Positions 34,846 to 43,185 of a DNA stretch of 48,394 nucleotides are shown here, one piece after another; within the stretch, counting starts at the first letter, position 1, and each line of letters opens with the position of its first letter. The stretch lies in assembly GCA_019752375.1 (NCBI GenBank), contig JAIEMG010000001.1:1-48394 (forward strand). Reading direction: 5' to 3'. Origin of the DNA: Gemmataceae bacterium. Lineage in GTDB: Bacteria > Planctomycetota > Planctomycetia > Gemmatales > Gemmataceae. Position numbers and translations under genes: made by a program. The notes beneath the pieces are model-generated. The model did no database searches and was not told the DNA's origin. It worked only from the letters and a program-made list of their open reading frames with translations.

Positions 34846-37800
34846 TCATTCTCCGCCGGGTCGCCCCGACCCGGCTCCCGCCTGCGCCGGTGCGAAGCCG
34901 CGGCGCATGGTATTCTCTGTGATAGTCCGCGGCAGGAGGAACTGCAACAGATAATCCGGCCCACCGGCCTTCGAGCCAATGCCCGATAGCTTGAAGCCGC
35001 CAAACGGCTGCCGATCGACCAGCGCTCCCGTGATCTTGCGATTGATGTAGAGGTTCCCAACCCGGAACTCGCGCTTGATGCGGCTGATGTGGCTGGGGCT
35101 GCGCGTATAGAGTCCGCCCGTGAGGGCGTAGCGGGTGCCGTTGGCGATTTCCAGCGCGTGCGTCAGGTCGCGGGCCTTGATGACCGCCAGCACCGGACCG
35201 AAGATCTCTTCCTGCGCGATGCTGGCGTTCGGCGCCACATCGGCGAAGACGTGCGGAGCGACGTAGTGGCCTTCGCTTGCCAATTCGCCCAGCTCCCCCG
35301 CGTAGACCAGGCGGGATTCCCGCGTGCCCTTGGCGATGAACTCGAGAATGCGCTGCCGTGAGGTATCGTCGATGACCGGGCCGACCTTGCAGCTGGGGTC
35401 TTCGGCCGGGCCGACCTTCATGCTGCGCGTCGCTTCAATGAGGCGGGGCAAGAAGCGATCGTGAATGGCTTCGAGCACGATGACGCGCGAGCAGGCCGAG
35501 CACTTCTGCCCCTGGTAGCCGAAGGCGCTGTCCGCCACGCCGACGACCGCTTCATCGAGGTCGGCGTCGTCGTCGACGATGATCGCATTCTTGCCGCCCA
35601 TCTCGGCCAGCACGCGCTTGACGTGGTCCTGACCCTCCGGCATCTCCGCTGCTTCGCGATTGATGTGCAGGCCGACCCCCTTGGAGCCGGTGAAGGCGAT
35701 CATCGCCACGTCCGGATGCTCGATCAGCGTGGGGCCGATCTCTTCGCCGACACCGGGCAGGTAGCTGAGCACGCCGGACGGCAGGCCGACGCTCTGGAAG
35801 ACGCTCATCAGCTTGGCGGCAATGATGGATGATTGCTCGGCCGGCTTCATGATGACGGTGTTGCCAGTGACCAGGGCCGCCGCGGTCATGCCGCACAGGA
35901 TGGCGAGCGGAAAGTTCCACGGTGCAATCACGACGGTGATGCCGCGCGGTTCGTAGAAGTACTCGTTCTCCTCTCCGGGCACGTCGCGACGATGGGGCTG
36001 GGCCAGCCGGCACATCTCGCGGGCATAGTACTCGCAGAAATCGATCGCCTCGGCCACGTCGGCGTCGGCTTCGCGCCACTGCTTGGCCGACTCGTAGACT
36101 TCCCAGGCCGCCAGCTCGAAGCGCCGCCGCCGCAATTCAGCTGCGGCATGGATCAGGAAGGCGGCACGCGTTTCCGGCAGTGCGCTTCGCCAGCCTGGGA
36201 ACGCTCGCTTCGCCGTCTCGATCGCCTGCACCGCATGCGCTTTCGTCGCGCGGGCACAGCGGCCGACCAGTTGTTTGGCGTGCGACGGGTTCGTGACGTC
36301 GATGGTGGCGTCGGTCTGGACCGTCTCGATGCCCAGGACCAGCGGATAGGTGCCGCCGAGTTGGTTGCGCACCTGCTCGAGAGCCTTCACCATCGTTTGA
36401 CGGCTGGATTCTCGGCTGAAATCGGTGAGCGGCTCATTCTGAAAGGCGCTGAGCGTTCCAAGCTCCGTATTCCGGGACGCGAAACTCGACGCTCGGTAGG
36501 CGGCACTTTTGACCTGCGGATTCATGAGCAAACGCTCCTCGGGCACCTTCTCGGTGAAGCTGGCACGCAAGAAAGACTCGTTCGACGTGTTCTCCAGCAG
36601 CCGGCGGACCAGATACGCCATGCCGGGCAAGAGCTGGCCATACGGCGTGTAGACGCGCACGCGCCGCCCCAGCGATGCCACCGCATCCAGCAACGGCGGC
36701 GACATGCCGTAGAGCATCTGGATCTCGTAACTGTTCGGCGGCAATCCCAGCGAGTCGGCGCACGCCATGGCGAACGCGAGACTGCGGATGTTATGGCTGC
36801 CGAACGCCGGCCGCAGCAGATCGCGCCGCTCCAGCACGAAGCACGTCAACTTTTCGTAGTTCGCATCGGTCTCCCATTTGCGCTGGAAGACGGGGACCGG
36901 CCAGTCCTGCTGCGCCGCGAAGGTGGTCTCGTAATCCCAGTAGGCGCCCTTGATGAGGCGGACCCAGACCGGCGTGCCGCGTCCTTCGACCCAGTGCGCC
37001 AGTTGTTCCAGATCGCTCTCGCAGTCGCGCAGGTAGGCCTGGATGGCGATGCCGACGTCGGGCCAGCCCCGGAACTCCTTCTCGGACAGGATTTCGCAAA
37101 AAATGCGAATGGTCAGGTCCTTGAACGCGTACTGCTCCATGTCGATGTTGACGAACGCCCCGCGCAAGCGGGCGGCCCGGAGGATGGGCCGCAATCGTCG
37201 CCGCACCGCGGCACTGGTGCCCTCGGGGTCGATCGGATCGAACTGGCTGTAGAGCGAAGAGAGCTTGATCGACAGGTTGACGCGCGGCAACACCCCACGG
37301 TCGTCGCGGTCGATGAGGTCGATCGTCGGCCAGTTCTCGGCAGCGTCGCACAGGCCGTCGATGAGCTGGAGGTACTCGCCCTGGTAGAGGTCTGCTTCGG
37401 GTTCGGTGATCGTGGCCTCGCCGAGCAGGTCCACGGTGAAGCCAAGCGACTGCCGGCGAAGTTTGCCGATCGTCGCCAGCGTTTCCGCGAGATTGCTGCC
37501 GACGATGAAACGCCGGGCGAACCGGAGTGTATTCTTGCGTGCCGCGCCCGCCAGCACGCGGCCGGCAAGCCCGTCCCGCGGCGCCCACCGGAGCGGCACG
37601 CGCATCCAGAACGGCAAGTGATCGCCCGCGGCGCGCAAGTATTCCAGCAAGTGCTGGTTCACCTGTTTCGTCGTCCCCAGGTGCGGCAGGGCGTCGATGA
37701 AGCGGAACAGCTGAACCATGACGGTTTCGTCGCTCATGGTCCATTCCATCAGGCGTGTGTCCCACCACGCCGGACTGAACGGGAGCACACCGTCATGACC

Positions 37801-37866
37801 GAGCCGCGCGAAGATCTCGCGCCCGTAAGACTGGGTCATCGCTTCCAAATCAACGGCGGTGCTCAT
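34846..37866 (-). CDS. putA: Bifunctional proline dehydrogenase / glutamate-semialdehyde dehydrogenase PutA
   Basis: 1006-aa enzyme converting proline to glutamate. The FAD-dependent proline dehydrogenase barrel spans about 60-450 and ends with the proline-binding motif YLVRRLLEN (Arg421, Arg422). The NAD-dependent aldehyde dehydrogenase spans about 515-1000, with Glu755 (LAEMGGKN) and nucleophile Cys789 (GQKCSACSR). There is no ribbon-helix-helix repressor domain, so this is the short, non-regulatory PutA type. I chose ATG 37866 (MSTAVDLEAM, GGAAG upstream); the frame stays open 17 codons further only because a dispersed repeat lies there. Confidence 0.95.
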   Translation of the reverse strand: MSTAVDLEAMTQSYGREIFARLGHDGVLPFSPAWWDTRLMEWTMSDETVMVQLFRFIDALPHLGTTKQVNQHLLEYLRAAGDHLPFWMRVPLRWAPRDGLAGRVLAGAARKNTLRFARRFIVGSNLAETLATIGKLRRQSLGFTVDLLGEATITEPEADLYQGEYLQLIDGLCDAAENWPTIDLIDRDDRGVLPRVNLSIKLSSLYSQFDPIDPEGTSAAVRRRLRPILRAARLRGAFVNIDMEQYAFKDLTIRIFCEILSEKEFRGWPDVGIAIQAYLRDCESDLEQLAHWVEGRGTPVWVRLIKGAYWDYETTFAAQQDWPVPVFQRKWETDANYEKLTCFVLERRDLLRPAFGSHNIRSLAFAMACADSLGLPPNSYEIQMLYGMSPPLLDAVASLGRRVRVYTPYGQLLPGMAYLVRRLLENTSNESFLRASFTEKVPEERLLMNPQVKSAAYRASSFASRNTELGTLSAFQNEPLTDFSRESSRQTMVKALEQVRNQLGGTYPLVLGIETVQTDATIDVTNPSHAKQLVGRCARATKAHAVQAIETAKRAFPGWRSALPETRAAFLIHAAAELRRRRFELAAWEVYESAKQWREADADVAEAIDFCEYYAREMCRLAQPHRRDVPGEENEYFYEPRGITVVIAPWNFPLAILCGMTAAALVTGNTVIMKPAEQSSIIAAKLMSVFQSVGLPSGVLSYLPGVGEEIGPTLIEHPDVAMIAFTGSKGVGLHINREAAEMPEGQDHVKRVLAEMGGKNAIIVDDDADLDEAVVGVADSAFGYQGQKCSACSRVIVLEAIHDRFLPRLIEATRSMKVGPAEDPSCKVGPVIDDTSRQRILEFIAKGTRESRLVYAGELGELASEGHYVAPHVFADVAPNASIAQEEIFGPVLAVIKARDLTHALEIANGTRYALTGGLYTRSPSHISRIKREFRVGNLYINRKITGALVDRQPFGGFKLSGIGSKAGGPDYLLQFLLPRTITENTMRRGFAPAQAGAGSGRPGGE

Positions 37867-37881
37867 CGAATAACTTCCGCT

Positions 37882-38010
37882 GGAATGACGAATGACGAAG
37901 CCCGAATGACGAATCAATGACGAAGCTCCAATGGAGCCGTGGTGCCTTGGTCATTCGGTGTTGGTCATTGGTCATTGATTCGTCATTCGGGCTTCGTCAT
38001 TCGTCATTCC
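37882..38010. repeat. Dispersed inverted repeat, family H, copy 1
   Basis: Exact 40-bp inverted arms (37882-37921 and 37971-38010) flank a 49-bp spacer. The arms are built from the heptamer-like word GAATGAC/GTCATTC repeated about four times, with CGGGCTTCG as a fixed break. It occupies the divergent gap between putA and the kinase gene. Copy 2 is at 42810-42944. Confidence 0.92.
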
Positions 38011-38125
38011 GCAGGTGACATCCGTGCGTGCGGCCGGTCCTTCGTTTTTGCTTGGTGCCGTGCCCCTTTTCCTTTATCATTCCTCCCAACGCCGGGCCAG
38101 CACCGGCTGCTGGAATGCAATCACT

Positions 38126-38986
38126 ATGAGCGTCAGTCCGATCGGCAAGTTTCAGGTCCTCGCGACGCTCGGCAGCGGCGCTCACAGCACCATTCTGCAC
38201 ATCCGCCGCAGTGCCGACGCCAAGCAGTATGCCCTCAAGGTCGTGCCCATCGACGGCAAGGACGACCAGAAGTACCTCGAGCAGGCCCGGCACGAGTTCC
38301 GCGTCGCCCAGATGCTGGACCATCCGCACCTGCTCAAGATCTACGCGCTGGAAACCGAGAACGACTGGCTCTTCCGCGTGCGCAAGGCGCACCTGCTGCT
38401 AGAGTATGTCAACGGAAAGACGCTGGACACGTTTCAGCGCCTGGGGATTCCGCAACTGGTGCAGATTTTCGTGCGCGTGGCCGACGGCATGGTCCATCTT
38501 CATCGCCGGGGCGTCTGGCACGCGGACCTCAAGCCGAATAACATCCTGCTGAGCCGCACCGGCGAAGTGAAAGTGATCGATTACGGCCTGGCGTGGATCA
38601 AGGGAAAGCCGAAGGACCGCATCCAGGGCACGCCCGAGTACATGGCGCCCGAGACGGCGACCAGGAGCCTGGTCAACGAGCGTACCGACATTTACAACCT
38701 CGGCGCCACAATGTATCGCCTGGTCACGCTTCGCAAGCCGCCATCGATCCTCACCGAGGACGGCGCACTGCCGCTCGATGCCGCCATGTTCGACAAGCTA
38801 GTCAAGCCGGTGCGCGAGTGCAACCCGCAAGCTCCGAAGCCACTCGCCGACCTGATCCATCGCTGCCTGTCCTTCGACGCCCACAAGCGGCCCGAACGCA
38901 TGAGCGAGATTCAGGGGGCGCTCGACCACCTGGCCGACGACCTGGTGAAGACACCGGAGGACCGGCTGGAAGCACTGGAGTGGTGA
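38126..38986 (+). CDS. Serine/threonine protein kinase, compact
   Basis: 286-aa Hanks-type kinase with no membrane segment or extra domain. Motifs: Gly-rich loop GSGAHST (17-22), ATP lysine Lys38 (YALKVV), catalytic loop HADLKPNN (HRD changed to HAD, Asp134 kept), metal site DYG (Asp152, replacing DFG), and GTPEYMAPE. All catalytic residues are present, so it should be active; the loss of the HRD arginine suggests no activation-loop phosphorylation control. It was read from ATG 38126. The DUF3754 gene follows 90 bp downstream and may be its partner or target. Confidence 0.9.
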   Translation: MSVSPIGKFQVLATLGSGAHSTILHIRRSADAKQYALKVVPIDGKDDQKYLEQARHEFRVAQMLDHPHLLKIYALETENDWLFRVRKAHLLLEYVNGKTLDTFQRLGIPQLVQIFVRVADGMVHLHRRGVWHADLKPNNILLSRTGEVKVIDYGLAWIKGKPKDRIQGTPEYMAPETATRSLVNERTDIYNLGATMYRLVTLRKPPSILTEDGALPLDAAMFDKLVKPVRECNPQAPKPLADLIHRCLSFDAHKRPERMSEIQGALDHLADDLVKTPEDRLEALEW

Positions 38987-39004
38987 ACCCGTCTGTTGGC
39001 TGTA

Positions 39005-39059
39005 TTTTGTGGGGCCGGCTTCCAGCCGGCCAGACCGGCTGGAAGCCGGCCCCACAAAA
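39005..39059. repeat. Perfect hairpin between kinase and DUF3754 genes (family I)
   Basis: Exact 25-bp arms (39005-39029 and 39035-39059) surround a 5-nt loop. Each arm contains CCGGCTTCCAGCCGG, itself a palindrome. It starts 18 bp after the kinase stop and ends 17 bp before the DUF3754 start, so it covers almost the whole gap. Its TTTTG start and CAAAA end would allow terminator activity in either direction. Confidence 0.88.
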
Positions 39060-39076
39060 ACGAAGGGACGACACCC

Positions 39077-40330
39077 ATGGCTGAATACGCCGACCGAGAA
39101 CATTTCATTCCGTTGCGCCGCAACGAGCTCGTGGACTTGCTCTGCGCCGACAAGGAGCTCGCCACGGAGGATCGAGAGTCGTTTCGCCAGTTCTGCAAGC
39201 TCATCACGGCGATCTATCATTTCGAGTACAACCAGACGCTCGATCGCCTGAAGAACGCGTATGCACCGTTCGATCCGGACACCGATTGCAAGCCGCTGGT
39301 GAAATGGCGCTCGGAAGAACGGCAGCAGAAGATCGGCGAGTTGTTCAGCGAGTTCGGCTGGCTGATGGACCGCGCCAACTTCAAGCACCTCAGCCGCGAC
39401 ACGATCGAGCCTTCCGTCGGGATCGCGACCCATCAGCTTGGCCTGGTGGTGGACGTCGATTTCCAGATGTTCGAGCGCCTGGCCATCTTCGCGCGCGGTG
39501 AAGGGGTGGAGAAACGGCGCGTGCGTCGCTTGCGGAGCTTGTTCCGCAAGGAAGACGAAGTGGTGCCGATCTACAAGCGCCTGGTGATGATCCTGAAGCT
39601 GCGTCCGCACAAGCGGCTGAGCAAGCACATCGGCACCGAAGGCGTCTTCCTCCAGGTCTTCAAGAACATCCCCAAGCGCGATCTCTTGATGCTCTTGCCC
39701 GGCGCCCGCGTTCGCATGACGAAGATCGATCGCAGCAAGATCGGCTTGCCGTTCATCAGCGGCCTGGGCATGGCCCTGTACAACATCGCCGACGATATCT
39801 TTCTGCAGCTGACGCGGGTCGCTTCCAGCCCCACGATGTTCTGGGGCGTCGCCAGCGGCGCCATCGGCTACGGCACCAAGTCGTACTTCTCCTACGTCGG
39901 CACCAAGCAGAAATACCACCTGAACCTGCGCGAGGTGCTGTATTTCCAGAACCTCGACACCAACTCGGGCGTCCTGTTCCGTCTCCTCGACGAAGCCGAG
40001 GAGCAGGACGCCCGTGAAGCGATCCTGGCGTACTACATGCTCTGGCGCTTCGCCAACGAGCGCGGCTGGACCAGCGCCGACCTCGACGACTACATCGAGA
40101 TCGACCTGGAGCGTCGCTGCAACCTGAAGGTCGACTTCGAAGTCAGCGACGCCATCGCCAAGCTCGAGAAGCTGCGACTGGTCGAAAAAGTCGACGACCG
40201 CTACCGCGCCCAGCCGATCGACAAGGCGTTGCAGATGCTCGATTACATCTGGGACAACTACTTCAAATACAACAACCCGCAGGAAGAGGCCGCGCCCATA
40301 CCCGGTGCCAAGCTCACCATGCATCCGTAG
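39077..40330 (+). CDS. DUF3754 (TMEM143-like) protein
   Basis: 417-aa protein of the DUF3754/TMEM143 family, found in bacteria and in mitochondria and of unknown function. Typical parts are REHFIPLRRNELVDLLC near the N-terminus, the central FKNIPKRDLLMLLPGARVRM with a following hydrophobic region (about 245-290, possibly one or two membrane helices), and the C-terminal AILAYYMLWRFANERGW. ATG 39077 follows GAAGGGACGACACCC. The kinase immediately upstream makes a regulatory link plausible but unproven. Confidence 0.82.
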   Translation: MAEYADREHFIPLRRNELVDLLCADKELATEDRESFRQFCKLITAIYHFEYNQTLDRLKNAYAPFDPDTDCKPLVKWRSEERQQKIGELFSEFGWLMDRANFKHLSRDTIEPSVGIATHQLGLVVDVDFQMFERLAIFARGEGVEKRRVRRLRSLFRKEDEVVPIYKRLVMILKLRPHKRLSKHIGTEGVFLQVFKNIPKRDLLMLLPGARVRMTKIDRSKIGLPFISGLGMALYNIADDIFLQLTRVASSPTMFWGVASGAIGYGTKSYFSYVGTKQKYHLNLREVLYFQNLDTNSGVLFRLLDEAEEQDAREAILAYYMLWRFANERGWTSADLDDYIEIDLERRCNLKVDFEVSDAIAKLEKLRLVEKVDDRYRAQPIDKALQMLDYIWDNYFKYNNPQEEAAPIPGAKLTMHP

Positions 40331-40393
40331 GTGCAAGTCCCATCAGTTTTTCCGACTCAAAAACGACGCCTATTTCCTCTAACTTGGACGCAT

Positions 40394-40412
40394 ATCATTC
40401 TGAAATAATGAT
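40394..40412. promoter_or_regulatory. Palindrome upstream of the toxin-antitoxin locus
   Basis: ATCATT and AATGAT (40394-40399, 40407-40412) flank seven bases in an AT-rich stretch. A second small palindrome, ATTTCA/TGAAAT, lies at 40446-40460. Either may be an accessory operator. Confidence 0.4.
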
Positions 40413-40460
40413 TTGCGGAAATATCGCCGCGCACTGAACTTCCTGATTTCAATTTGAAAT

Positions 40461-40510
40461 GTGATAACAGGCCTTGATTATCACATATTTTTGTGATATT
40501 AATTATCACA
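40461..40510 (+). promoter_or_regulatory. Promoter-operator of the HigBA-like locus
   Basis: Four half-sites related to GTGATAA/TTATCAC lie at 40461-40467, 40478-40484, 40493-40499 and 40503-40509 in two inverted pairs. Between them TTGATT (40474-40479) and TATTAA (40497-40502), spaced 17 bp, make a good sigma-70-like promoter overlapped by the half-sites. This is the usual layout for autorepression by the antitoxin or toxin-antitoxin complex. Confidence 0.7.
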
Positions 40511-40550
40511 GAGACTGGAGCCTGGCCGATACGCCGGAAGGAGCGTGGTG

Positions 40551-40976
40551 ATGCTCACAGGCTGCAATTTTGTTCGATTCACGAGGCACGGGTTGCAATC
40601 GATACGGAAGTCGTGGGACAGAACGGGAGACCGGTTTGAGATTCGCCGACAAGCGCTCAAGCTGCGCTTCTGGGACGAACGCCATGTCCACCCACCTGGC
40701 ATGCTGTTCGACCACACGTATGAGACCATCAAGGCATTGCAAGGGCTGGGCATTTACGAGTTACGGTTGGACGACGTCATCGGCGGGCAGTCGAACATCC
40801 GTGTTGTGTTTTTCGATCCGCCGAAGGGTTGGGAGCCCGTTCCGGAGCACGAAAAGCCGATGCGGGCCCTGTGGGTCCTTGAAGCCTTGCCAAAGAAAAG
40901 AAACGATTGGACGGATAACGAACTCACCCGTTTTCGGACGTCCAGGGTTTTGCTTCAAAAGCGATGTTACTCCTGA
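40551..40976 (+). CDS. HigB/RelE-like toxin
   Basis: 141-aa protein with RelE/ParE-like core features: YELRLDDVIGGQSNIRVVFF and the following strand ALWVLEALPKKRNDWTDNEL, with C-terminal basic residues. This fits a ribosome-dependent mRNA interferase, longer than usual at its N-terminus. The ATG at 40551 has AAGGAG 7 nt upstream; GTG codons at 40545 and 40548 are less likely. It lies first, with the HTH gene second, the order of HigBA systems. Lower GC than its neighbours suggests acquisition. Confidence 0.72.
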   Translation: MLTGCNFVRFTRHGLQSIRKSWDRTGDRFEIRRQALKLRFWDERHVHPPGMLFDHTYETIKALQGLGIYELRLDDVIGGQSNIRVVFFDPPKGWEPVPEHEKPMRALWVLEALPKKRNDWTDNELTRFRTSRVLLQKRCYS

Positions 40977-41033
40977 CGGAATCACGGCGGCGATTGCGAA
41001 TTTCCAAGTGACGTTCAAGGGGAGAAGGCTGCC

Positions 41034-41579
41034 ATGTCTAATGCGGCTTTCGAAAAGGCAATGGATTCGATCTCCAATTATGTTGCTGATTTGCAGGCGT
41101 CTGCTTTGCAAGCTGCGTCACCGATCGTCATGGCCCTCGAAGAGTGTGATGAAGACCTCCGCAAGGAGGCCATCATCCTGTTCGGCCAATTGCGCAGCGG
41201 CAAACTGGATGAACACGAACGCTACGCAACGACCGCGCTCCTGGCTGAGATCCTTTTCCCAAACACAGACGGCAAAGGATTCCCGGGACTCGACCTCGTT
41301 GAAGCAGAGGAGATCGCCAAGAAGACTAGTGCAGAAGCGAAAGCCGTCCTGGCCCAAATGGATGCTGAGGAGGACCTTTTCGCCAAGCGTCTTCACGCAA
41401 CGATGGCGACGAAAGGTCTCACGCAGGCTCAACTGGCTGCGGCCATCGGTGTCGGTCAACCGGCGATTTCAATGATGCTTCAACGAAACTGCCGCCCCCA
41501 GAAGCGGACGGTGGTGAAACTGGCCGAAGCACTTGGGATTGCGCCTGAGGAATTGTGGCCAGACATCAAGCAGCGATGA
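41034..41579 (+). CDS. HigA-like antitoxin with C-terminal HTH
   Basis: 181-aa protein whose last 65 residues form an XRE-type helix-turn-helix: MATKGLTQAQLAAAIGVGQP then AISMMLQRNCRPQKRTVVKLAEALG. The N-terminal 110 residues are a helical, acidic region probably binding the toxin. The gap from the toxin gene is 57 bp. Presumed to repress the operator at 40461-40510. An N-terminal domain of this size is longer than in typical HigA proteins. Confidence 0.78.
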   Translation: MSNAAFEKAMDSISNYVADLQASALQAASPIVMALEECDEDLRKEAIILFGQLRSGKLDEHERYATTALLAEILFPNTDGKGFPGLDLVEAEEIAKKTSAEAKAVLAQMDAEEDLFAKRLHATMATKGLTQAQLAAAIGVGQPAISMMLQRNCRPQKRTVVKLAEALGIAPEELWPDIKQR

Positions 41580-41655
41580 GATCGTGAGATTTTGCTCAGA
41601 AGCGGCTGGGCATTTCCTGGGCGGCCTGGACTATTCACGCAGGACTGGAACAGCA

Positions 41656-42774
41656 ATGAACGACCACTGGATAGCCGACCGCACGCGCTCGATTGAAATG
41701 TCGGGCATTCGCAAGGTGTTCGAGCTGGCGCGCAGCCTCAAGGACCCGGTCAACCTCAGCATCGGCTTGCCGCACTTTGACGTGCCCGAATCGGTCAAGC
41801 AAGCCGCCCACGCCGCCATCGACCGGGGGGCGAACGCCTATACGGTGACCCAGGGCGATGCGGCCCTGGTCGCCCGGCTGAAGGCCGAAGTCGATCGCCG
41901 CTATGCGCATCCCGACCGCGGCGTCTTTGTCACCAGCGGCACGAGCGGCGGCATCGTGCTGGCAATGCTCGCAACGGTCAATCCGGGTGATGAAGTCATC
42001 CTCTTCGACCCGTACTTCGTGATGTACCCGCACGTTGTCACGATGATCGGCGGCGTCCCGGTCATCATTGACACCTATCCCGATTTCCGGATCGACGTGA
42101 ATCGCGTGCAGGCGGCCATCACGCCGCGCACCAAGGCCATTCTCGTCAACAGTCCCGGCAACCCGACGGGCGCCCTGCATTCGCGCGAGTCGTTGCGAGC
42201 CCTGGCCGAGCTGGCGAAGCAACGGAACGTCCTCTTGCTCAGCGATGAGGTCTATCACGCCTTCTCCTACGACGGATCGTTCTGCAGCCCCGCCGAGTTC
42301 AACGAACAGACGCTGGTCTTCGACGGCTTCAGCAAGACCTACGGCATGACGGGCTGGCGGCTCGGCTTCGTTCACGGCCCGCGCCGGCTGCTGGAAGAGA
42401 TGATCAAGCTGCAGCAATTCACCTACGTTTGCGCGCCGAGCATTGTCCAGCACGGCGGAACGGCGGCTCTAGACTTCGACGTTACGGACATCATCGCCGA
42501 CTACCGCCGCAAGCGCGACCGGCTCCATGACGGCCTCAAGGATCGTTTCGAGATCGTTCGACCGGGCGGTGCGTTCTACATGTTCCCGAAGGCCCCGTGG
42601 GGCACCGCGTCCGAATTCGTGGCGGAGGCGATCCGCAATAACCTGCTGATGATTCCCGGCAACACGTTCAGCCGACAGGACACCCACTTCCGCCTGAGCT
42701 ACGCCGCGGAGGACCGCACGATTGACCGCGGGATCGAAATCCTGAACCGGATCGCACGCCGCAGCGAAGTATGA
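41656..42774 (+). CDS. Pyridoxal-phosphate aminotransferase, class I/II
   Basis: 372-aa fold-type I aminotransferase related to aspartate/aromatic aminotransferases. PLP residues are present: Lys227 in FSKTYGMTGWRLG, Asp197 and Tyr200 (SDEVYHAF), Asn170 in NSPGNPTG, and a C-terminal Arg in HFRLSYA. The start MNDHWIADRTRSIEMSGIRK matches the family. ATG 41656 was chosen; the frame is open upstream across the antitoxin end but without similarity. The amino acid substrate is not predictable. Confidence 0.88.
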   Translation: MNDHWIADRTRSIEMSGIRKVFELARSLKDPVNLSIGLPHFDVPESVKQAAHAAIDRGANAYTVTQGDAALVARLKAEVDRRYAHPDRGVFVTSGTSGGIVLAMLATVNPGDEVILFDPYFVMYPHVVTMIGGVPVIIDTYPDFRIDVNRVQAAITPRTKAILVNSPGNPTGALHSRESLRALAELAKQRNVLLLSDEVYHAFSYDGSFCSPAEFNEQTLVFDGFSKTYGMTGWRLGFVHGPRRLLEEMIKLQQFTYVCAPSIVQHGGTAALDFDVTDIIADYRRKRDRLHDGLKDRFEIVRPGGAFYMFPKAPWGTASEFVAEAIRNNLLMIPGNTFSRQDTHFRLSYAAEDRTIDRGIEILNRIARRSEV

Positions 42775-43185
42775 CTAGGGCGCGAGAGTTTGGAGGTCAT
42801 TAGAAATGCGAATGACGAATGACGAAGCCCGAATGACGAATCAATGTCGAACACCCAATGACCAAAGGGCCCAGGGCCGCAGCGACTATTGGAGCGTCGG
42901 CATTGGGCATTGATTCGTCATTCGGGCTTCGTCATTCGTCATTCCGCAAGGGAGGGCCTCGGCCTTCGTCATTCCTCCGTTCCGATTTGCATTGACTGGC
43001 TGGCGCGGTCCGGCACAATGCTAGCTGCGCCGGTTGGGGGCAACTCGAGGTGCTTCGCGCCTGCCTATCCCCTACAATCGATGCAGCCTGCCCCCGTTTC
43101 CAGGGCCGGCGTTCCTGTCTTTCTTCCTTGATCTTCCAAGGGTGAGTGGGCCGGTGGCCCTGCCGAGCCGAAAGGATCGAAGCGT
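42775..43185. other. 411-bp gap with dispersed repeat copy 2
   Basis: Between the aminotransferase and the caspase-like/S41 gene. About a third of it is the inverted repeat at 42810-42944. The rest has no recognised gene; the promoter of the next gene should lie in 42950-43185 but I see no clear boxes. Confidence 0.5.
42810..42944. repeat. Dispersed inverted repeat, family H, copy 2
   Basis: Exact 37-bp inverted arms (42810-42846 and 42908-42944) with a 61-bp spacer. The arms are identical to 37 bp of the copy-1 arms at 37882-38010; the spacers differ apart from AATGACC-type words. A shorter inner pair, CCCAATG/CATTGGG, lies inside the spacer. Confidence 0.92.

Noticed and set aside
37867..37917. 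N-terminal extension of PutA reading MIRHSGFVIRHSS
   Set aside because: The same peptide words appear wherever the dispersed repeat is translated (also near 37950 and 42895), so it is repeat-derived rather than part of the protein.
35833..37920. 695-codon open frame opposite putA
   Set aside because: Antisense to putA; its composition follows the codon bias of the real gene.
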